Counted from the stretch's first letter, positions 1 through 8,599 are shown. The stretch: 33,460 nucleotides of DNA from Selenomonadales bacterium (GCA_017442105.1 JAFSAX010000027.1:1-33460), one strand, 5' to 3'. Notes: generated by a model not told the origin, from the sequence alone. Program-made: numbers and translations.

Positions 1-20
1 AAGTCATGATGTCGGGGAAA

Positions 21-52
21 GAAAAAAAGAAGCGCCCACAAGGGACGCTTCT
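21..52 (-). terminator. Rho-independent terminator after prs
   Basis: Read on the minus strand, a GAAGCG/CGCTTC stem extended by CCC/GGG pairs (one unpaired base) is followed by a run of seven T. It lies about 10 nt past the prs stop and closes the glmU-prs operon. Confidence 0.85.
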
Positions 53-62
53 TACAGTTATC

Positions 63-1013
63 TTATTCGAACAATTTGCTGACAGGTTCTTCTTTGTAGA
101 TGTTTCTGATGATCGCCGCGAACGGTTCGGCAACAGAAACGATCTTGATTTTATCAGACTGTTTTTCTTCCGAAAGAGGGATCGTATCCGTGATGATAAG
201 TTCTTTCATAACGGAGCCATTGATGCGTTCGATAGCCGGGCCGCTGAGTACACCGTGCGTGCAGCAAGCATAGATCTCTTTCGCGCCGAATTTGCTGAGT
301 GCTTTGGCACCTTCTACAAGGGAGCCTGCCGTATCAACGATATCGTCGACGATAACAGCTGTTTTACCTTCAACGTCACCGATGAGGTTCATAACTTCTG
401 CCACACCCGGTTTCGGACGGCGTTTTTCGATGATAGCGATCGGCGCATGAAGACGATCAGCGAACTGACGCGCTCTTGTTACACCGCCGAGGTCAGGCGA
501 TACGACAACGAGGTCGCTGAGCTGTTTGCCTTTGATGTATTTTGCCAAATGCGGTACACCCGAAAGATGATCAAGCGGAATATCGAAGAAGCCTTGGATC
601 TGGCCTGCATGGAGATCCATCGTAACAACACGGTCTGCGCCTGCCGTCGTCAAGAGGTTCGCAATGAGTTTCGCGGAGATCGGTTCACGACCGCGCGTTT
701 TACGATCCTGACGAGCATACGCATAATACGGAACGACTGCCGTTACACTGCGGGACGATGCACGTTTGCATGCGTCGATGAGAACGAGGAGCTCCATCAA
801 GCTGTCGTTGACCGGACCGCTGATGGACTGAATGATGAACACGTCTTTACCGCGTACGCTTTCGTTTACCATGACCTGCGTTTCACCGTTGTTAAAGTGA
901 CCTACGAAGGCATCCATCAAGTCGATGCCGAGGTATGCTGCAATACCCTGCGCAAATTCAGGATGCGCATTGCCTGTTAAAATACATAATTTGCTGTTTT
1001 CTTCCAACTTCAT
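63..1013 (-). CDS. prs: Ribose-phosphate pyrophosphokinase (PRPP synthetase)
   Basis: Makes PRPP from ribose 5-phosphate and ATP in the cytosol, feeding purine, pyrimidine, histidine and NAD synthesis. The 316-residue protein has the family's usual length. It shows RQDRK (about residues 101-105), DLHAGQIQGFF (about 133-143) and the PRPP loop DDIVDTAGS (about 223-231). The frame is open further upstream. I chose the ATG at 1013 because it follows a GGGGGATG Shine-Dalgarno sequence and the protein begins MKLEENSKLC as family members do; a longer start would run into glmU. It lies 37 nt after the glmU stop, the same glmU-prs order as in B. subtilis, so the two are probably co-transcribed, ending at the hairpin beyond prs. 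Confidence 0.96.
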   Translation of the reverse strand: MKLEENSKLCILTGNAHPEFAQGIAAYLGIDLMDAFVGHFNNGETQVMVNESVRGKDVFIIQSISGPVNDSLMELLVLIDACKRASSRSVTAVVPYYAYARQDRKTRGREPISAKLIANLLTTAGADRVVTMDLHAGQIQGFFDIPLDHLSGVPHLAKYIKGKQLSDLVVVSPDLGGVTRARQFADRLHAPIAIIEKRRPKPGVAEVMNLIGDVEGKTAVIVDDIVDTAGSLVEGAKALSKFGAKEIYACCTHGVLSGPAIERINGSVMKELIITDTIPLSEEKQSDKIKIVSVAEPFAAIIRNIYKEEPVSKLFE

Positions 1014-1050
1014 ATCTTCATCCCCCATAATGCTTCTATTAAAATTGAGT

Positions 1051-2418
1051 TTATTTCTTTTTCTTCTCTGCCCAACCGTCGATATTCTTCTGTGCAGCAC
1101 GTGCCACACCGAGTGCATCGTCGGGAACATCTTTGGTGATGGTGGAGCCTGCCGCTACGAACGCACCGCGTCCGATCGTTACAGGTGCCACGAGATTGCT
1201 GTTACAGCCGATAAACGCATCGTCTTCGATCGTCGTACGATGCTTGTGCTGGCCGTCATAGTTGACCATGATCGTACCACAGCCGATGTTGACGCGCGCG
1301 CCCATATCCGTATCGCCGATATAGCTGAGATGCGGAAGCTTACTGCCTTCGCCGACGGTAGAATTCTTCACTTCGATGAAGTTACCGATCTTAACATGGT
1401 TCTCGATGACCGTATCCGGACGAAGATGTACGTACGGACCGACCGTAACGCCGTCTTTGACCGTACATTCATGCGCATAGACGAACTTCATCTGTACATC
1501 ATTTCCGATGACAGAATCCTCGACCATGACATTCGGGCCGATGACCGAGTTCTCACCGATCTTCGTCTTACCACTGAGCCACGTGTACGGATAAAGCACC
1601 GTATCCATGCCGATCTCTACGTCCGTATCAACGAACGTCGAGGCGGGGTCGATGATCGTAACACCGGCTTCCATCAACTGACGGTTCTTGCGCTCTTTCA
1701 TCACCTGTTGTGCCTGTGCAAGCTGTACGCGCGAATTGATGCCCTGTACTTCGGACGCATCGTCTGCCACGACTGCCCATACACGCTCACCGCGGTCACG
1801 CAGGATACCGATGACATCAGTCAAATAATATTCGCCCTGTGCATTATTGCACGTAAGGCTGTCAAGCGTTCCGAGAAGTGCTTTCGCATCGAAGCAGTAG
1901 ATCGCCGTATTGACTTCGTCTACGAGCTTCTCTTCTTCGGAAGCATCTTTTTGTTCTACGATCTTCACGACGACACCTTCTTCGTCGCGGATCACTCTGC
2001 CGTATCCTGTCGGATCAGCCATTTTTGCCGTCAGCACAGTCGCTTTCGCACCTTGTGCTTCATGCTCCTTACACAGATTTTTGAGAAGCTCGGGCGTCAG
2101 AAGCGGCGTATCACCGCACACAACGAGCACCGTGCCGTCCCAATCAGCCAATATATCACGAGCCTGCATCACAGCATGACCCGTTCCCAGTTGTTCTTCC
2201 TGCATCGCGAACTGCGCACGGCCCGCAAGATGCTCTTTGACCTTTTCTGCTCCAAAGCCAATGATGACGACATTGCGCTCGGAACCTGCCGCATTTGCCG
2301 CGCAGAGTACTTGCTCTACCATCGGTTTGCCGCCGATCTTATGCAGAACCTTCGGCAGACGCGATTTCATGCGCGTACCTTTACCTGCCGCCAAAATGAC
2401 AGTCAGCAACTTCGACAT
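1051..2418 (-). CDS. glmU: Bifunctional UDP-GlcNAc pyrophosphorylase / GlcN-1-P acetyltransferase
   Basis: Carries out the last two steps of UDP-N-acetylglucosamine synthesis, the precursor for peptidoglycan and, where present, lipid A. The 455-residue length is typical. The N-terminal nucleotidyltransferase domain has the LAAGKGTRM signature (residues 9-17). The C-terminal half, from about residue 250, shows the hexapeptide repeats of a left-handed beta helix, with a conserved NIGCGTI segment near the acetyltransferase site. The ATG at 2418 is preceded by GGAGGG. It is the first gene of a glmU-prs unit and is divergent from the RraA-like gene. I could not identify a convincing promoter in the gap. 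Confidence 0.96.
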   Translation of the reverse strand: MSKLLTVILAAGKGTRMKSRLPKVLHKIGGKPMVEQVLCAANAAGSERNVVIIGFGAEKVKEHLAGRAQFAMQEEQLGTGHAVMQARDILADWDGTVLVVCGDTPLLTPELLKNLCKEHEAQGAKATVLTAKMADPTGYGRVIRDEEGVVVKIVEQKDASEEEKLVDEVNTAIYCFDAKALLGTLDSLTCNNAQGEYYLTDVIGILRDRGERVWAVVADDASEVQGINSRVQLAQAQQVMKERKNRQLMEAGVTIIDPASTFVDTDVEIGMDTVLYPYTWLSGKTKIGENSVIGPNVMVEDSVIGNDVQMKFVYAHECTVKDGVTVGPYVHLRPDTVIENHVKIGNFIEVKNSTVGEGSKLPHLSYIGDTDMGARVNIGCGTIMVNYDGQHKHRTTIEDDAFIGCNSNLVAPVTIGRGAFVAAGSTITKDVPDDALGVARAAQKNIDGWAEKKKK

Positions 2419-2616
2419 AATAACCCTCCAATCCTGAACTCATTGTTTCAAGAATATAGATAACAGTTTTTCTTTCGACAGGAAGCATCTGTTTTCCTGC
2501 TTGAAAATAAATTAAAAAGATATCGACTTGATGATAAACAAAGAGGAGTTTGACTGTAAGTTATAGAATAATTCCAACAATTCAAAACATTTCGCATGCG
2601 AAAGGTGGTAACCAAC
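2419..2616. other. Divergent intergenic region, glmU / RraA-like gene
   Basis: A 198-nt AT-rich gap between two divergent genes must hold both promoters, but I see no hexamer pair good enough to name. A short palindrome, CAGGAA with a 9-nt loop and TTCCTG, lies near 2479-2499 and could be an operator; this is speculative. The SD of the plus-strand gene (AAAGGTGG) is at 2601-2608. Confidence 0.4.
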
Positions 2617-3315
2617 ATGATCATCGAAACATTCGAACGCACAGCTCCCGAAATCGTAGAAGGGTTCCGCAAACTTCTCGCGTATGATTCCGTTACTTGC
2701 GCTGTGGCCGACTGCATGGGTCGCTGGGGCGGCATGACAGGCGACATGAAGCCGCTCTATCCGGGCATCCGCGTCGTAGGAACGGCCGTTACGGCAAAAA
2801 CGCTCGAGAGCGATATCGCAGCTCCGATGAAAGCCATCGACACGTGTCAGCCGGGTGATATCATCGTCATTGATGCACAAGGTTCGATCAACAGAGCATT
2901 CTGGGGAGAAAATATGACGATGTCGGCCATCAACATGGGCGCGATCGCAACGGTCGTAGACGGTGCTTGCCGCGACGTGGAAGAGATCCGCAAGATCCCG
3001 TATCCTGTTATCTGTAAATCGATCGTTCCGACAGTCGCATCCGTATCGGGTTACGGCGAAGTCAATGTTCCCATCTCGGCAGGCGGTGTCGTAACGAACC
3101 CGGGCGATGTCGTTATCATCGACGAAAACGGTGTCGTTGTCGTTCCGAGAGAACAAGCGGCTGATATCCTTGAAAAAGCGACCAAGCTCCTCGAAACGGA
3201 ACATATCGTTCAGACGAAGATCGCAGAAGGCACGACGATCGGCAAACTGATCAATATTGATGCTGTCTTCAACTCGACGTTCGCTTACCAAGACAAAGCG
3301 GCAAACAATAAATGA
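2617..3315 (+). CDS. RraA-like / HMG-CHA aldolase family protein
   Basis: A 232-residue member of the RraA-like fold (4-hydroxy-4-methyl-2-oxoglutarate aldolase family, often labelled dimethylmenaquinone methyltransferase in databases). The diagnostic segment ATVVDGACRD ends at residue 120; R119 and D120 correspond to the substrate- and metal-binding Arg-Asp pair of the aldolases. The start ATG at 2617 follows AAAGGTGG; an ATG 21 nt upstream has no SD. It stands alone on the plus strand between glmU and galE, so context gives no pathway. The family includes class II pyruvate aldolases and the RNase E inhibitor RraA; the substrate cannot be assigned here. A bidirectional terminator follows. 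Confidence 0.85.
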   Translation: MIIETFERTAPEIVEGFRKLLAYDSVTCAVADCMGRWGGMTGDMKPLYPGIRVVGTAVTAKTLESDIAAPMKAIDTCQPGDIIVIDAQGSINRAFWGENMTMSAINMGAIATVVDGACRDVEEIRKIPYPVICKSIVPTVASVSGYGEVNVPISAGGVVTNPGDVVIIDENGVVVVPREQAADILEKATKLLETEHIVQTKIAEGTTIGKLINIDAVFNSTFAYQDKAANNK

Positions 3316-3328
3316 TCCTATAAGACGA

Positions 3329-3361
3329 AAAGCGATGCTACCAACGGCATCGCTTTTTTAT
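3329..3361. terminator. Bidirectional terminator between RraA-like gene and galE
   Basis: AGCGATGC pairs with GCATCGCT around an 8-nt loop, with A residues on one side and T6 on the other. It can stop transcription from both converging genes. Confidence 0.85.
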
Positions 3362-3380
3362 TTGCATAAATGAGTTTCTT

Positions 3381-4376
3381 TTATTTTGACCGATATCCGT
3401 ACGGGTGGTTCTTGTGCCACTTCCATGCAGTGCGGATGATCTCTTCGACACTACTATGCACAGGTACCCATCCGAGTTCTTCGCGTATGCGCTCGGAGGA
3501 AGCAATGAGTACGGCGGGGTCGCCCGCACGGCGCGCTTCTTCTATAGCAGCAAAATCCGTTTCGGTGACTTTCTTAGCGTAATCGATGATCTCGCGAACG
3601 CTGAAGCCGTGTTCACTGCCCAAGTTGTAGATGCGGCTCATGCCACCGCCGAGGAGATGCTTGAGCGCGAACACATGCGCTTTTGCCAAGTCGCATACGT
3701 GGATGTAATCTCTGATACACGTGCCGTCTTTCGTCGGATAGTCTGTCCCATAGACAGATATCTTGTCACGGACACCTTGCGCCGTCTTGAGGACGAGCGG
3801 TATGAGGTGCGTTTCGGTCGTATGATCTTCGCCGATATCGCGTCTGTGCGATGCCCCCGCGGCATTGAAATAGCGCAGTGCCGCATATCGCATACCGTAT
3901 GCCATATCATAGTCGGCGAGCATCTGTTCGATCATCAGCTTACTTCTGCCGTATACGTTCGTCGGCTGAAGTCTGCTGTTTTCTTTGATCGGCACTTCGT
4001 CGGGCTCGCCGTAGACTGCCGCTGTCGAGCTGAACACGACTTTATTTACGCCTGCTTTTCGCATGGCGTCAAAGAGATGAAGCGAACCTTCTACATTGTT
4101 ATAATAATATTTCGCAGGCTCCGTCATCGATTCGCCGACAAGACTGCTGGCGGCAAAATGGATAACGCCGTCGATGCAGTATTCACGCATAGCACGTTCG
4201 GCAAGTGTCGTATCGTGGATATCGCCTTCTACAAAGGGGACTCCTTCGGGCACAGATTCGATATGTCCCGTTGAAAGGTTATCATAAATAACAGGGATGA
4301 AGCCTTCTTCTATGAGTGCTTCTACAACGTGTGAGCCGATATAGCCGGCTCCGCCCGCGACCATGATACGTGTCAT
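3381..4376 (-). CDS. galE: UDP-glucose 4-epimerase
   Basis: Interconverts UDP-glucose and UDP-galactose, for galactose use and surface polysaccharide synthesis. The 331-residue extended SDR protein has the NAD-binding GGAGYIG loop (residues 8-14), the SST motif near 117-119 and the YGRSK catalytic motif (Y142, K146). An in-frame GTG two codons upstream is less likely, because AAGGTG is correctly spaced for the ATG at 4376 and too close to the GTG. It lies 28 nt downstream of the YbjN-like gene and is probably transcribed with it. Confidence 0.95.
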   Translation of the reverse strand: MTRIMVAGGAGYIGSHVVEALIEEGFIPVIYDNLSTGHIESVPEGVPFVEGDIHDTTLAERAMREYCIDGVIHFAASSLVGESMTEPAKYYYNNVEGSLHLFDAMRKAGVNKVVFSSTAAVYGEPDEVPIKENSRLQPTNVYGRSKLMIEQMLADYDMAYGMRYAALRYFNAAGASHRRDIGEDHTTETHLIPLVLKTAQGVRDKISVYGTDYPTKDGTCIRDYIHVCDLAKAHVFALKHLLGGGMSRIYNLGSEHGFSVREIIDYAKKVTETDFAAIEEARRAGDPAVLIASSERIREELGWVPVHSSVEEIIRTAWKWHKNHPYGYRSK

Positions 4377-4404
4377 CGCCACATCACCTTCATCTTATCA
4401 GTGT

Positions 4405-4836
4405 TTATTTCGCCCAAACGAGTTCCATGATCTTCGGATAGAGTTCTTCAAGCTGTTCGACTTCGATCTGGATAAGCGAACGGATCATTTCGGGATCGAA
4501 GTTCGACGGGATCGTCGGTGCGCAGATATCAATGTTGATATCGCCGCTGTCCGTTGCATAGAATTTGAACAGTTTGTATTTCATGTTGAGGTCGTTGAGA
4601 AACTCGTTAACAGCTGCTTTTTTGTCTGCCGTTACCGCACCTGCCACGATCTGTGTGCGAATGATCGTCCAGATGGTATCATCGGTGACGATGACCGTCG
4701 GGAGCACCTGTTTCTGGATCTCGATATTCGAACGGAACAAGACCGTATTGAATTCATCCGTCATCTCCTGCACTTGGAAGAAGTTCAAATTCTTTTCTGC
4801 GAAATATGCCTGCAATCGTTCTGCTTTTTGGTTCAT
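4405..4836 (-). CDS. YbjN-like domain protein
   Basis: A 143-residue soluble protein resembling the YbjN family (type III secretion chaperone-like fold, sometimes called sensory transduction regulator). It begins MNQKAERLQAYF, with a central block about inability- or ability-neutral beta strands (VLPTVIVTDD, then WTIIRTQI) and a C-terminal helical segment. No catalytic residues are visible and the molecular role in Gram-positive relatives is unknown. The ATG at 4836 has AGAGGTG upstream. A good sigma-A promoter with a perfect TATAAT lies just upstream, so this gene and galE form a unit separate from yabG. Confidence 0.65.
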   Translation of the reverse strand: MNQKAERLQAYFAEKNLNFFQVQEMTDEFNTVLFRSNIEIQKQVLPTVIVTDDTIWTIIRTQIVAGAVTADKKAAVNEFLNDLNMKYKLFKFYATDSGDINIDICAPTIPSNFDPEMIRSLIQIEVEQLEELYPKIMELVWAK

Positions 4837-4873
4837 GGGAAACACCTCTTTTTTCTCTGTAAAAATCATTTCT

Positions 4874-4901
4874 ATTATACCATTCTTGCCGTATACCGCA
4901 A
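4874..4901 (-). promoter_or_regulatory. Sigma-A promoter for ybjN-like gene and galE
   Basis: TTGCGG (4896-4901), a 16-nt spacer and a perfect TATAAT (4874-4879), with an extended TG before the -10. Confidence 0.7.
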
Positions 4902-4920
4902 TCTCCTCTTTTCAGTTATT

Positions 4921-5781
4921 CTACATCGTCTTAGGCATACCGATACGCAGTTTGCCGCGTGTTTCGATCCCGCCGACACCTTCCACGCCCGTGACTGATG
5001 CACCGATAGCATCCGAGATGTCGACGGTGCGCCCGATGGAGGTAAAAGCGACCTTCTCCGCAATAAAAACAGGATCATACGCATGGATAAAGATGCGATT
5101 CGGCGAGGAGGCATAGTTCGCGCCTGCCGCGAGGATCCCTTCAAAATGCGACTGACACGCGCCTGCGAAGATGACAAGCTCATCGCGCGACGGCTCGACG
5201 AGGCGCGCTCTCTTGACAGCTTCGATGAAATAGCGTGAATTGCGATAACCGGCAAGGTCGGCAAGCTTTTTCTTGCATCCGCTTAAGATCGCATCATGCC
5301 CCGTCAAGACGAGGATATCGGGGCGGTATTCTCTAAGCAGTCCTTCCACGAGTGCAGGCTGACATTCTTCGTCGACAGACCGCCCAACGGCGTCGATGCG
5401 CAGCTGACGATACGTTTTCATACACATCCGCAGATATTCCGTATCACCGTCCAAGTGAAGGACGCGCCCCGGCACATCGAACGAGCTGTATTTCTTCGCA
5501 CCGCTCGCCCTCATCATAGAACACTCCCCCCGCTGTCTGCTCCGTCGTTCAAAGATACGCCTTGTTGCATCACTTAAAACAGCCTCTTCGCGCAGCACTT
5601 CGTCGCGGAGCACCTTCGCATCGACAAGCTCCAAGTCAGAGCGCGGTGCATCGGCAAGCAGCCTGAGGTGAAGACCCTTTAGCACATACGTACCGCCCGC
5701 ACCTCGCCCGACTACCTTGAACACGATATCACCGCCGTGCGAACGCCGCACGACCAAGTCACCTACCTCGATCCCGCTCAC
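4921..5781 (-). CDS. yabG: YabG sporulation-specific protease
   Basis: In Bacillus and Clostridioides, YabG is a mother-cell protease that processes spore-coat and related proteins. This 286-residue product has the family landmarks: N-terminal GDLVVRRS, DVPGRVLHLDGD, VLTGHDAI, NSRYF and the signature GACQSHFEGILAAGANYASS, then HAYDPV near the C terminus. The frame is open back to an ATG at 5880, but that ATG lies in the terminator of rsmA. The GTG at 5781 follows AGGAGGGGG with good spacing and gives an N terminus like B. subtilis YabG. A sigma-K-like promoter sits immediately upstream. Its presence implies a sporulating lineage or one that has kept sporulation genes. Confidence 0.9.
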   Translation of the reverse strand: MSGIEVGDLVVRRSHGGDIVFKVVGRGAGGTYVLKGLHLRLLADAPRSDLELVDAKVLRDEVLREEAVLSDATRRIFERRSRQRGECSMMRASGAKKYSSFDVPGRVLHLDGDTEYLRMCMKTYRQLRIDAVGRSVDEECQPALVEGLLREYRPDILVLTGHDAILSGCKKKLADLAGYRNSRYFIEAVKRARLVEPSRDELVIFAGACQSHFEGILAAGANYASSPNRIFIHAYDPVFIAEKVAFTSIGRTVDISDAIGASVTGVEGVGGIETRGKLRIGMPKTM

Positions 5782-5804
5782 GATGCGCCCCCTCCTCTCT
5801 GCCG

Positions 5805-5833
5805 TATCATATGCGAAAGATACCTCTTTCGTC
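5805..5833 (-). promoter_or_regulatory. Candidate sigma-K promoter of yabG
   Basis: The -10 element CATATGATA (5805-5813) matches the sigma-K pattern CATANNNTA, and GACG 16 nt upstream resembles the short AC-centred -35. It lies between the rsmA terminator and the yabG SD. B. subtilis yabG is sigma-K dependent. Confidence 0.5.
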
Positions 5834-5842
5834 CGTTTGATA

Positions 5843-5878
5843 AAACAAAAACCGACCTTCCTCACAGGAAAGTCGGTC
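5843..5878 (-). terminator. Terminator after rsmA
   Basis: ACCGAC/GTCGGT plus TTCC/GGAA form a long stem, followed on the minus strand by TTTTTGTTTT. It begins a few nucleotides after the rsmA stop and isolates yabG transcriptionally. Confidence 0.88.
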
Positions 5879-5885
5879 ATTTCTG

Positions 5886-6746
5886 TTATTGTTCGTCTTT
5901 CAATTTTGTGAACGCATTGGCAAGGTCGGCGAACTCTTGCAGAGAGAGCGTTTCGCCGCGGCGTTGTCCGTCGATGCCTGTCATGGCAAGTACCTCTTTG
6001 ATAACATCTGCACCATAGCCCATTACCTTAAGCGAGTTGGAGAGCGTTTTGCGGCGCTGTGCAAACGATGCTTTTACCACGCGGAAGAACATCTTTTCTT
6101 CTATTACCTGCACGGGCGGATTTTCGCGTACGCGACAACGAATAACGGCAGAGTCGACAGCAGGCGCAGGGATGAACGAGCGCGGCGGTACGGTGAACAT
6201 GATATCAGGCTCGGTGAAATACTGCACCGATACAGAGAGTGCACCGTAGTCTTTCGTGCCGGGACGCGCGACCATACGTTCTGCAACTTCTTTTTGCACC
6301 ATCGTAACAAGAACGTCGATCGGAAGGCGTGCCTCCAAGAGCCCCATGATGATCGGCGTGGTGATGTAGTACGGCAAATTCGCCGCCACGCTGAATGTGC
6401 CTTCGCCCATCAGCTCGGGAATGTTGACGCGCAGGATATCGCCGTGATGAACGCGCACATTCTCATATCCGCCGACTGTTTCGGCAAGTACGGGAATGAG
6501 GTTCGTGTCGATCTCGACTGCCGTGACATCAGCACCCGTTTCGGCAAGCCCTTGTGTGAGCGTACCGATACCCGGACCGATCTCAAGGACACGTTTGCCC
6601 TCTTCAAGGCCTGCCGCTTTGGCGATGCGGTCAACGACCGTTCTGTCTATCAAAAAGTTCTGTCCGAGCTTTTTGCTCATATGAATACCGAATCGTTTCA
6701 AAATATGGAGCGTGACATCTTTTTTCGCAATTACAGGATGTATCAT
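5886..6746 (-). CDS. rsmA: 16S rRNA dimethyladenosine transferase KsgA
   Basis: Dimethylates the two adjacent adenosines of the 3'-terminal hairpin of 16S rRNA (A1518/A1519 in E. coli numbering) during 30S maturation. The 286-residue protein shows KLGQNFL (26-32), the SAM-binding EIGPGIGTLT (55-64) and the catalytic NLPYYI motif (123-128), followed by the helical C-terminal domain. The ATG overlaps the rnmV stop as ATGA, so it is probably translationally coupled to rnmV, the usual rnmV-ksgA pairing of Bacillota. Confidence 0.96.
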   Translation of the reverse strand: MIHPVIAKKDVTLHILKRFGIHMSKKLGQNFLIDRTVVDRIAKAAGLEEGKRVLEIGPGIGTLTQGLAETGADVTAVEIDTNLIPVLAETVGGYENVRVHHGDILRVNIPELMGEGTFSVAANLPYYITTPIIMGLLEARLPIDVLVTMVQKEVAERMVARPGTKDYGALSVSVQYFTEPDIMFTVPPRSFIPAPAVDSAVIRCRVRENPPVQVIEEKMFFRVVKASFAQRRKTLSNSLKVMGYGADVIKEVLAMTGIDGQRRGETLSLQEFADLANAFTKLKDEQ

Positions 6747-7294
6747 TCGGTTGCCTCCCTCGCGTCCATCTCGCAGATGGCGCGGTCAAATTCTTCTCTC
6801 GTTACACCGTAGTGATTCAGTCTGACAAGGAATGTCTTGGCATTCGCATAACCGATGCCTGTCCGTTTGCCGACTTCATTGCGTCTTGCGGCCGCATTAC
6901 GGTCGCCTGCAAGGCCTGCCATAATAAGGTCGGTCATCGTGAATGTATTCGTAACTTCTATCGACTGACAGCGTGCCGACTTGATCGCCGCCAAAATAGA
7001 TTCGGGCGATGCTTGTTCGACACCGATATCATCGTTGGCGTATGCTTCTTCCTGACTTATAAAAGCGTGCTTGGCATTCGGGAACCGTTTGGCGAGGAAT
7101 CGTCTGATGCGTTCGCCTGCGCTTTCGGGGTCGGTGAATATGAGGATACCGCGCTTTTCGTACGCGCTTTTGATCGCGGCAAGCGTATGCGGACGAAGCG
7201 AAAACCCGTTCGTCACGATGAAGTCTGCTTCCACCGCGCGGCTGACAGCGACGATATCTTGTTTGCCTTCTACTACGATTACTTCTTTTATCAT
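6743..7294 (-). CDS. rnmV: Ribonuclease M5
   Basis: A Toprim-domain endonuclease that matures the ends of 5S rRNA together with ribosomal protein L18. The 183-residue length fits the family. The Toprim glutamate is E9 (IVVEG), and the acidic DxD site reads DPE (D55, E57) before SAGERIR, with glutamate where an aspartate is usual; this is probably a tolerated substitution. The start ATG follows GAAGGA. It is the first gene of an rnmV-rsmA unit. Upstream at 7334-7339 a TAAAAT with an extended TG could be its -10, but the -35 is poor. Confidence 0.93.
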   Translation of the reverse strand: MIKEVIVVEGKQDIVAVSRAVEADFIVTNGFSLRPHTLAAIKSAYEKRGILIFTDPESAGERIRRFLAKRFPNAKHAFISQEEAYANDDIGVEQASPESILAAIKSARCQSIEVTNTFTMTDLIMAGLAGDRNAAARRNEVGKRTGIGYANAKTFLVRLNHYGVTREEFDRAICEMDAREATE

Positions 7295-7351
7295 AATTGT
7301 TCCTTCATTTCTTATCGAGGTGATATCTTTACTATTTTAGCATACCTCGAA

Positions 7352-7380
7352 AATAAAGAAAAGCGAAACCAAGTTTCGCC
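7352..7380 (-). terminator. Terminator after yabE-like gene
   Basis: GCGAAAC pairs with GTTTCGC around a 3-nt loop, followed on the minus strand by TTTTCTTTATTTT. Confidence 0.8.
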
Positions 7381-7391
7381 TTTCATCTTCG

Positions 7392-8378
7392 TTATTCAAG
7401 TACGTATACTTTGACAGAGCGTCTGCCGAATTTCATCGCTTCGCGACGACTTTCCATGCAGAGGTCGATGCGTTTGCCTTTGATCGCACCGCCCGTATCT
7501 GCCGCAAGTGCTACGCCGTAGCCCGGTACATAGACACGGCTGCCGAGCGGAATGACGCGCGGATCGACGGCTACGACACCATGTCGAGCGCGGATACCTG
7601 TTGCGGTGATGCATTTTCCGTCACCGTCTGTCGGCAAGTAGGCCGTTGCCTGCATGTAGTACGAGCGACTAAAACGCATATCGCCGCGCGATGTCGATAC
7701 GGTATCACGCGTACCTGTGCGTATGATGTGGTCGGTAGGTGCTACATGAACATCGGTCGTGATGACTTCTTCACCGGCAGGCTGTCCATTGTGGAACATC
7801 TGACGAACGGTAAGTGTTGCCTGTCCGTTCGTACCTTGCTGAACGACTTTTTCCATACCGCGTTCAAGCGTATCGTCATTTTGGTAGACGACATTGTACG
7901 GCACCTTCTCCGTACGTGTTACGATCGTTTCTTCATAATCAACGACTTTGATCTCCATACCTGATGTCACAGGCGTTTCTTCTGCTGGGAACGTCTTTAC
8001 CTTCGGCAAAACAAATCCGAGGTCGGTTACGGCACCGGCTATGGTATTTTTGTCTGTATGGATCGTCGTAGAGCGACCCTTGTAGGTAATATTGACAGGA
8101 ACGATTCTGGTGATCGTCAAAATCGTACCATTTTCCAACGTATTCGTGGAACTGCGGATCACATCTCTGGCACCGAGACGGATACCCGCTTCGCGAATGA
8201 TCTTACGAGGATTCATCAGTTCAGTCTGCACCGTATATTGCTGACCATCCGCAACAATATACACAGTATTCTTGTTCCATACAAATCCCGTCATCATCAT
8301 AAGCACTACAGACAATACGGCAACGATTGCTAATTTTCGGCCCTGTAACCACTGTTTTACGGGTGTTCGATTAGTCAT
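7392..8378 (-). CDS. YabE-like G5 and 3D domain cell-wall protein
   Basis: A 328-residue secreted or membrane-anchored protein of the YabE/Rpf-like group, probably acting on peptidoglycan. After a short basic N terminus there is one hydrophobic helix (about 14-32). Then come DUF348-type repeats (about 38-135), a G5-like domain (about 140-210, with EKVPYNVVY) and a C-terminal 3D domain (about 240-328). The three aspartates that name the 3D domain are visible in AVDPRVIPLG, AADTGG and RIDLC. This domain is related to lytic transglycosylase MltA and resuscitation factors. The ATG at 8378 follows AAGGAGG. The gene has a consensus sigma-A promoter and its own terminator, so it is monocistronic. 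Confidence 0.9.
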   Translation of the reverse strand: MTNRTPVKQWLQGRKLAIVAVLSVVLMMMTGFVWNKNTVYIVADGQQYTVQTELMNPRKIIREAGIRLGARDVIRSSTNTLENGTILTITRIVPVNITYKGRSTTIHTDKNTIAGAVTDLGFVLPKVKTFPAEETPVTSGMEIKVVDYEETIVTRTEKVPYNVVYQNDDTLERGMEKVVQQGTNGQATLTVRQMFHNGQPAGEEVITTDVHVAPTDHIIRTGTRDTVSTSRGDMRFSRSYYMQATAYLPTDGDGKCITATGIRARHGVVAVDPRVIPLGSRVYVPGYGVALAADTGGAIKGKRIDLCMESRREAMKFGRRSVKVYVLE

Positions 8379-8406
8379 ATCTTTCCTCCTTGTTGAGTGT
8401 TCGAAT

Positions 8407-8435
8407 ATTATAGCACGGCATTTTTGTTTTGTCAA
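8407..8435 (-). promoter_or_regulatory. Consensus sigma-A promoter of yabE-like gene
   Basis: A perfect TTGACA (8430-8435), a 17-nt spacer and a perfect TATAAT (8407-8412). This is the best-matching promoter in the window. Confidence 0.9.
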
Positions 8436-8533
8436 ATCAAACTGTTTTTTTACCATAAAAAACCGTTTTTCACCCCTCTGTTACCATATGAACACTGTCT
8501 GTTTTTTATGCCTGTATCGTCCGTTTTGGGCGT

Positions 8534-8574
8534 AAAAAAAGAGCGATCTTTCACTCGGAAAAGGTCGCTCTTTT
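8534..8574 (-). terminator. Terminator after tatD
   Basis: GAGCGACC and GATCGCTC form an imperfect 8-bp stem with a T-run of seven on the minus strand. Confidence 0.82.
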
Positions 8575-8599
8575 GTATATTTATTCATTATTTATGCAC

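Noticed and set aside
925-2463. A plus-strand open frame of 512 codons antisense to glmU
   Set aside because: glmU is certain on the other strand; the frame lacks any recognisable domain.
5782-5880. A longer yabG start at the ATG at 5880
   Set aside because: It would begin inside the rsmA terminator hairpin and has no SD; the GTG at 5781 has a strong one.
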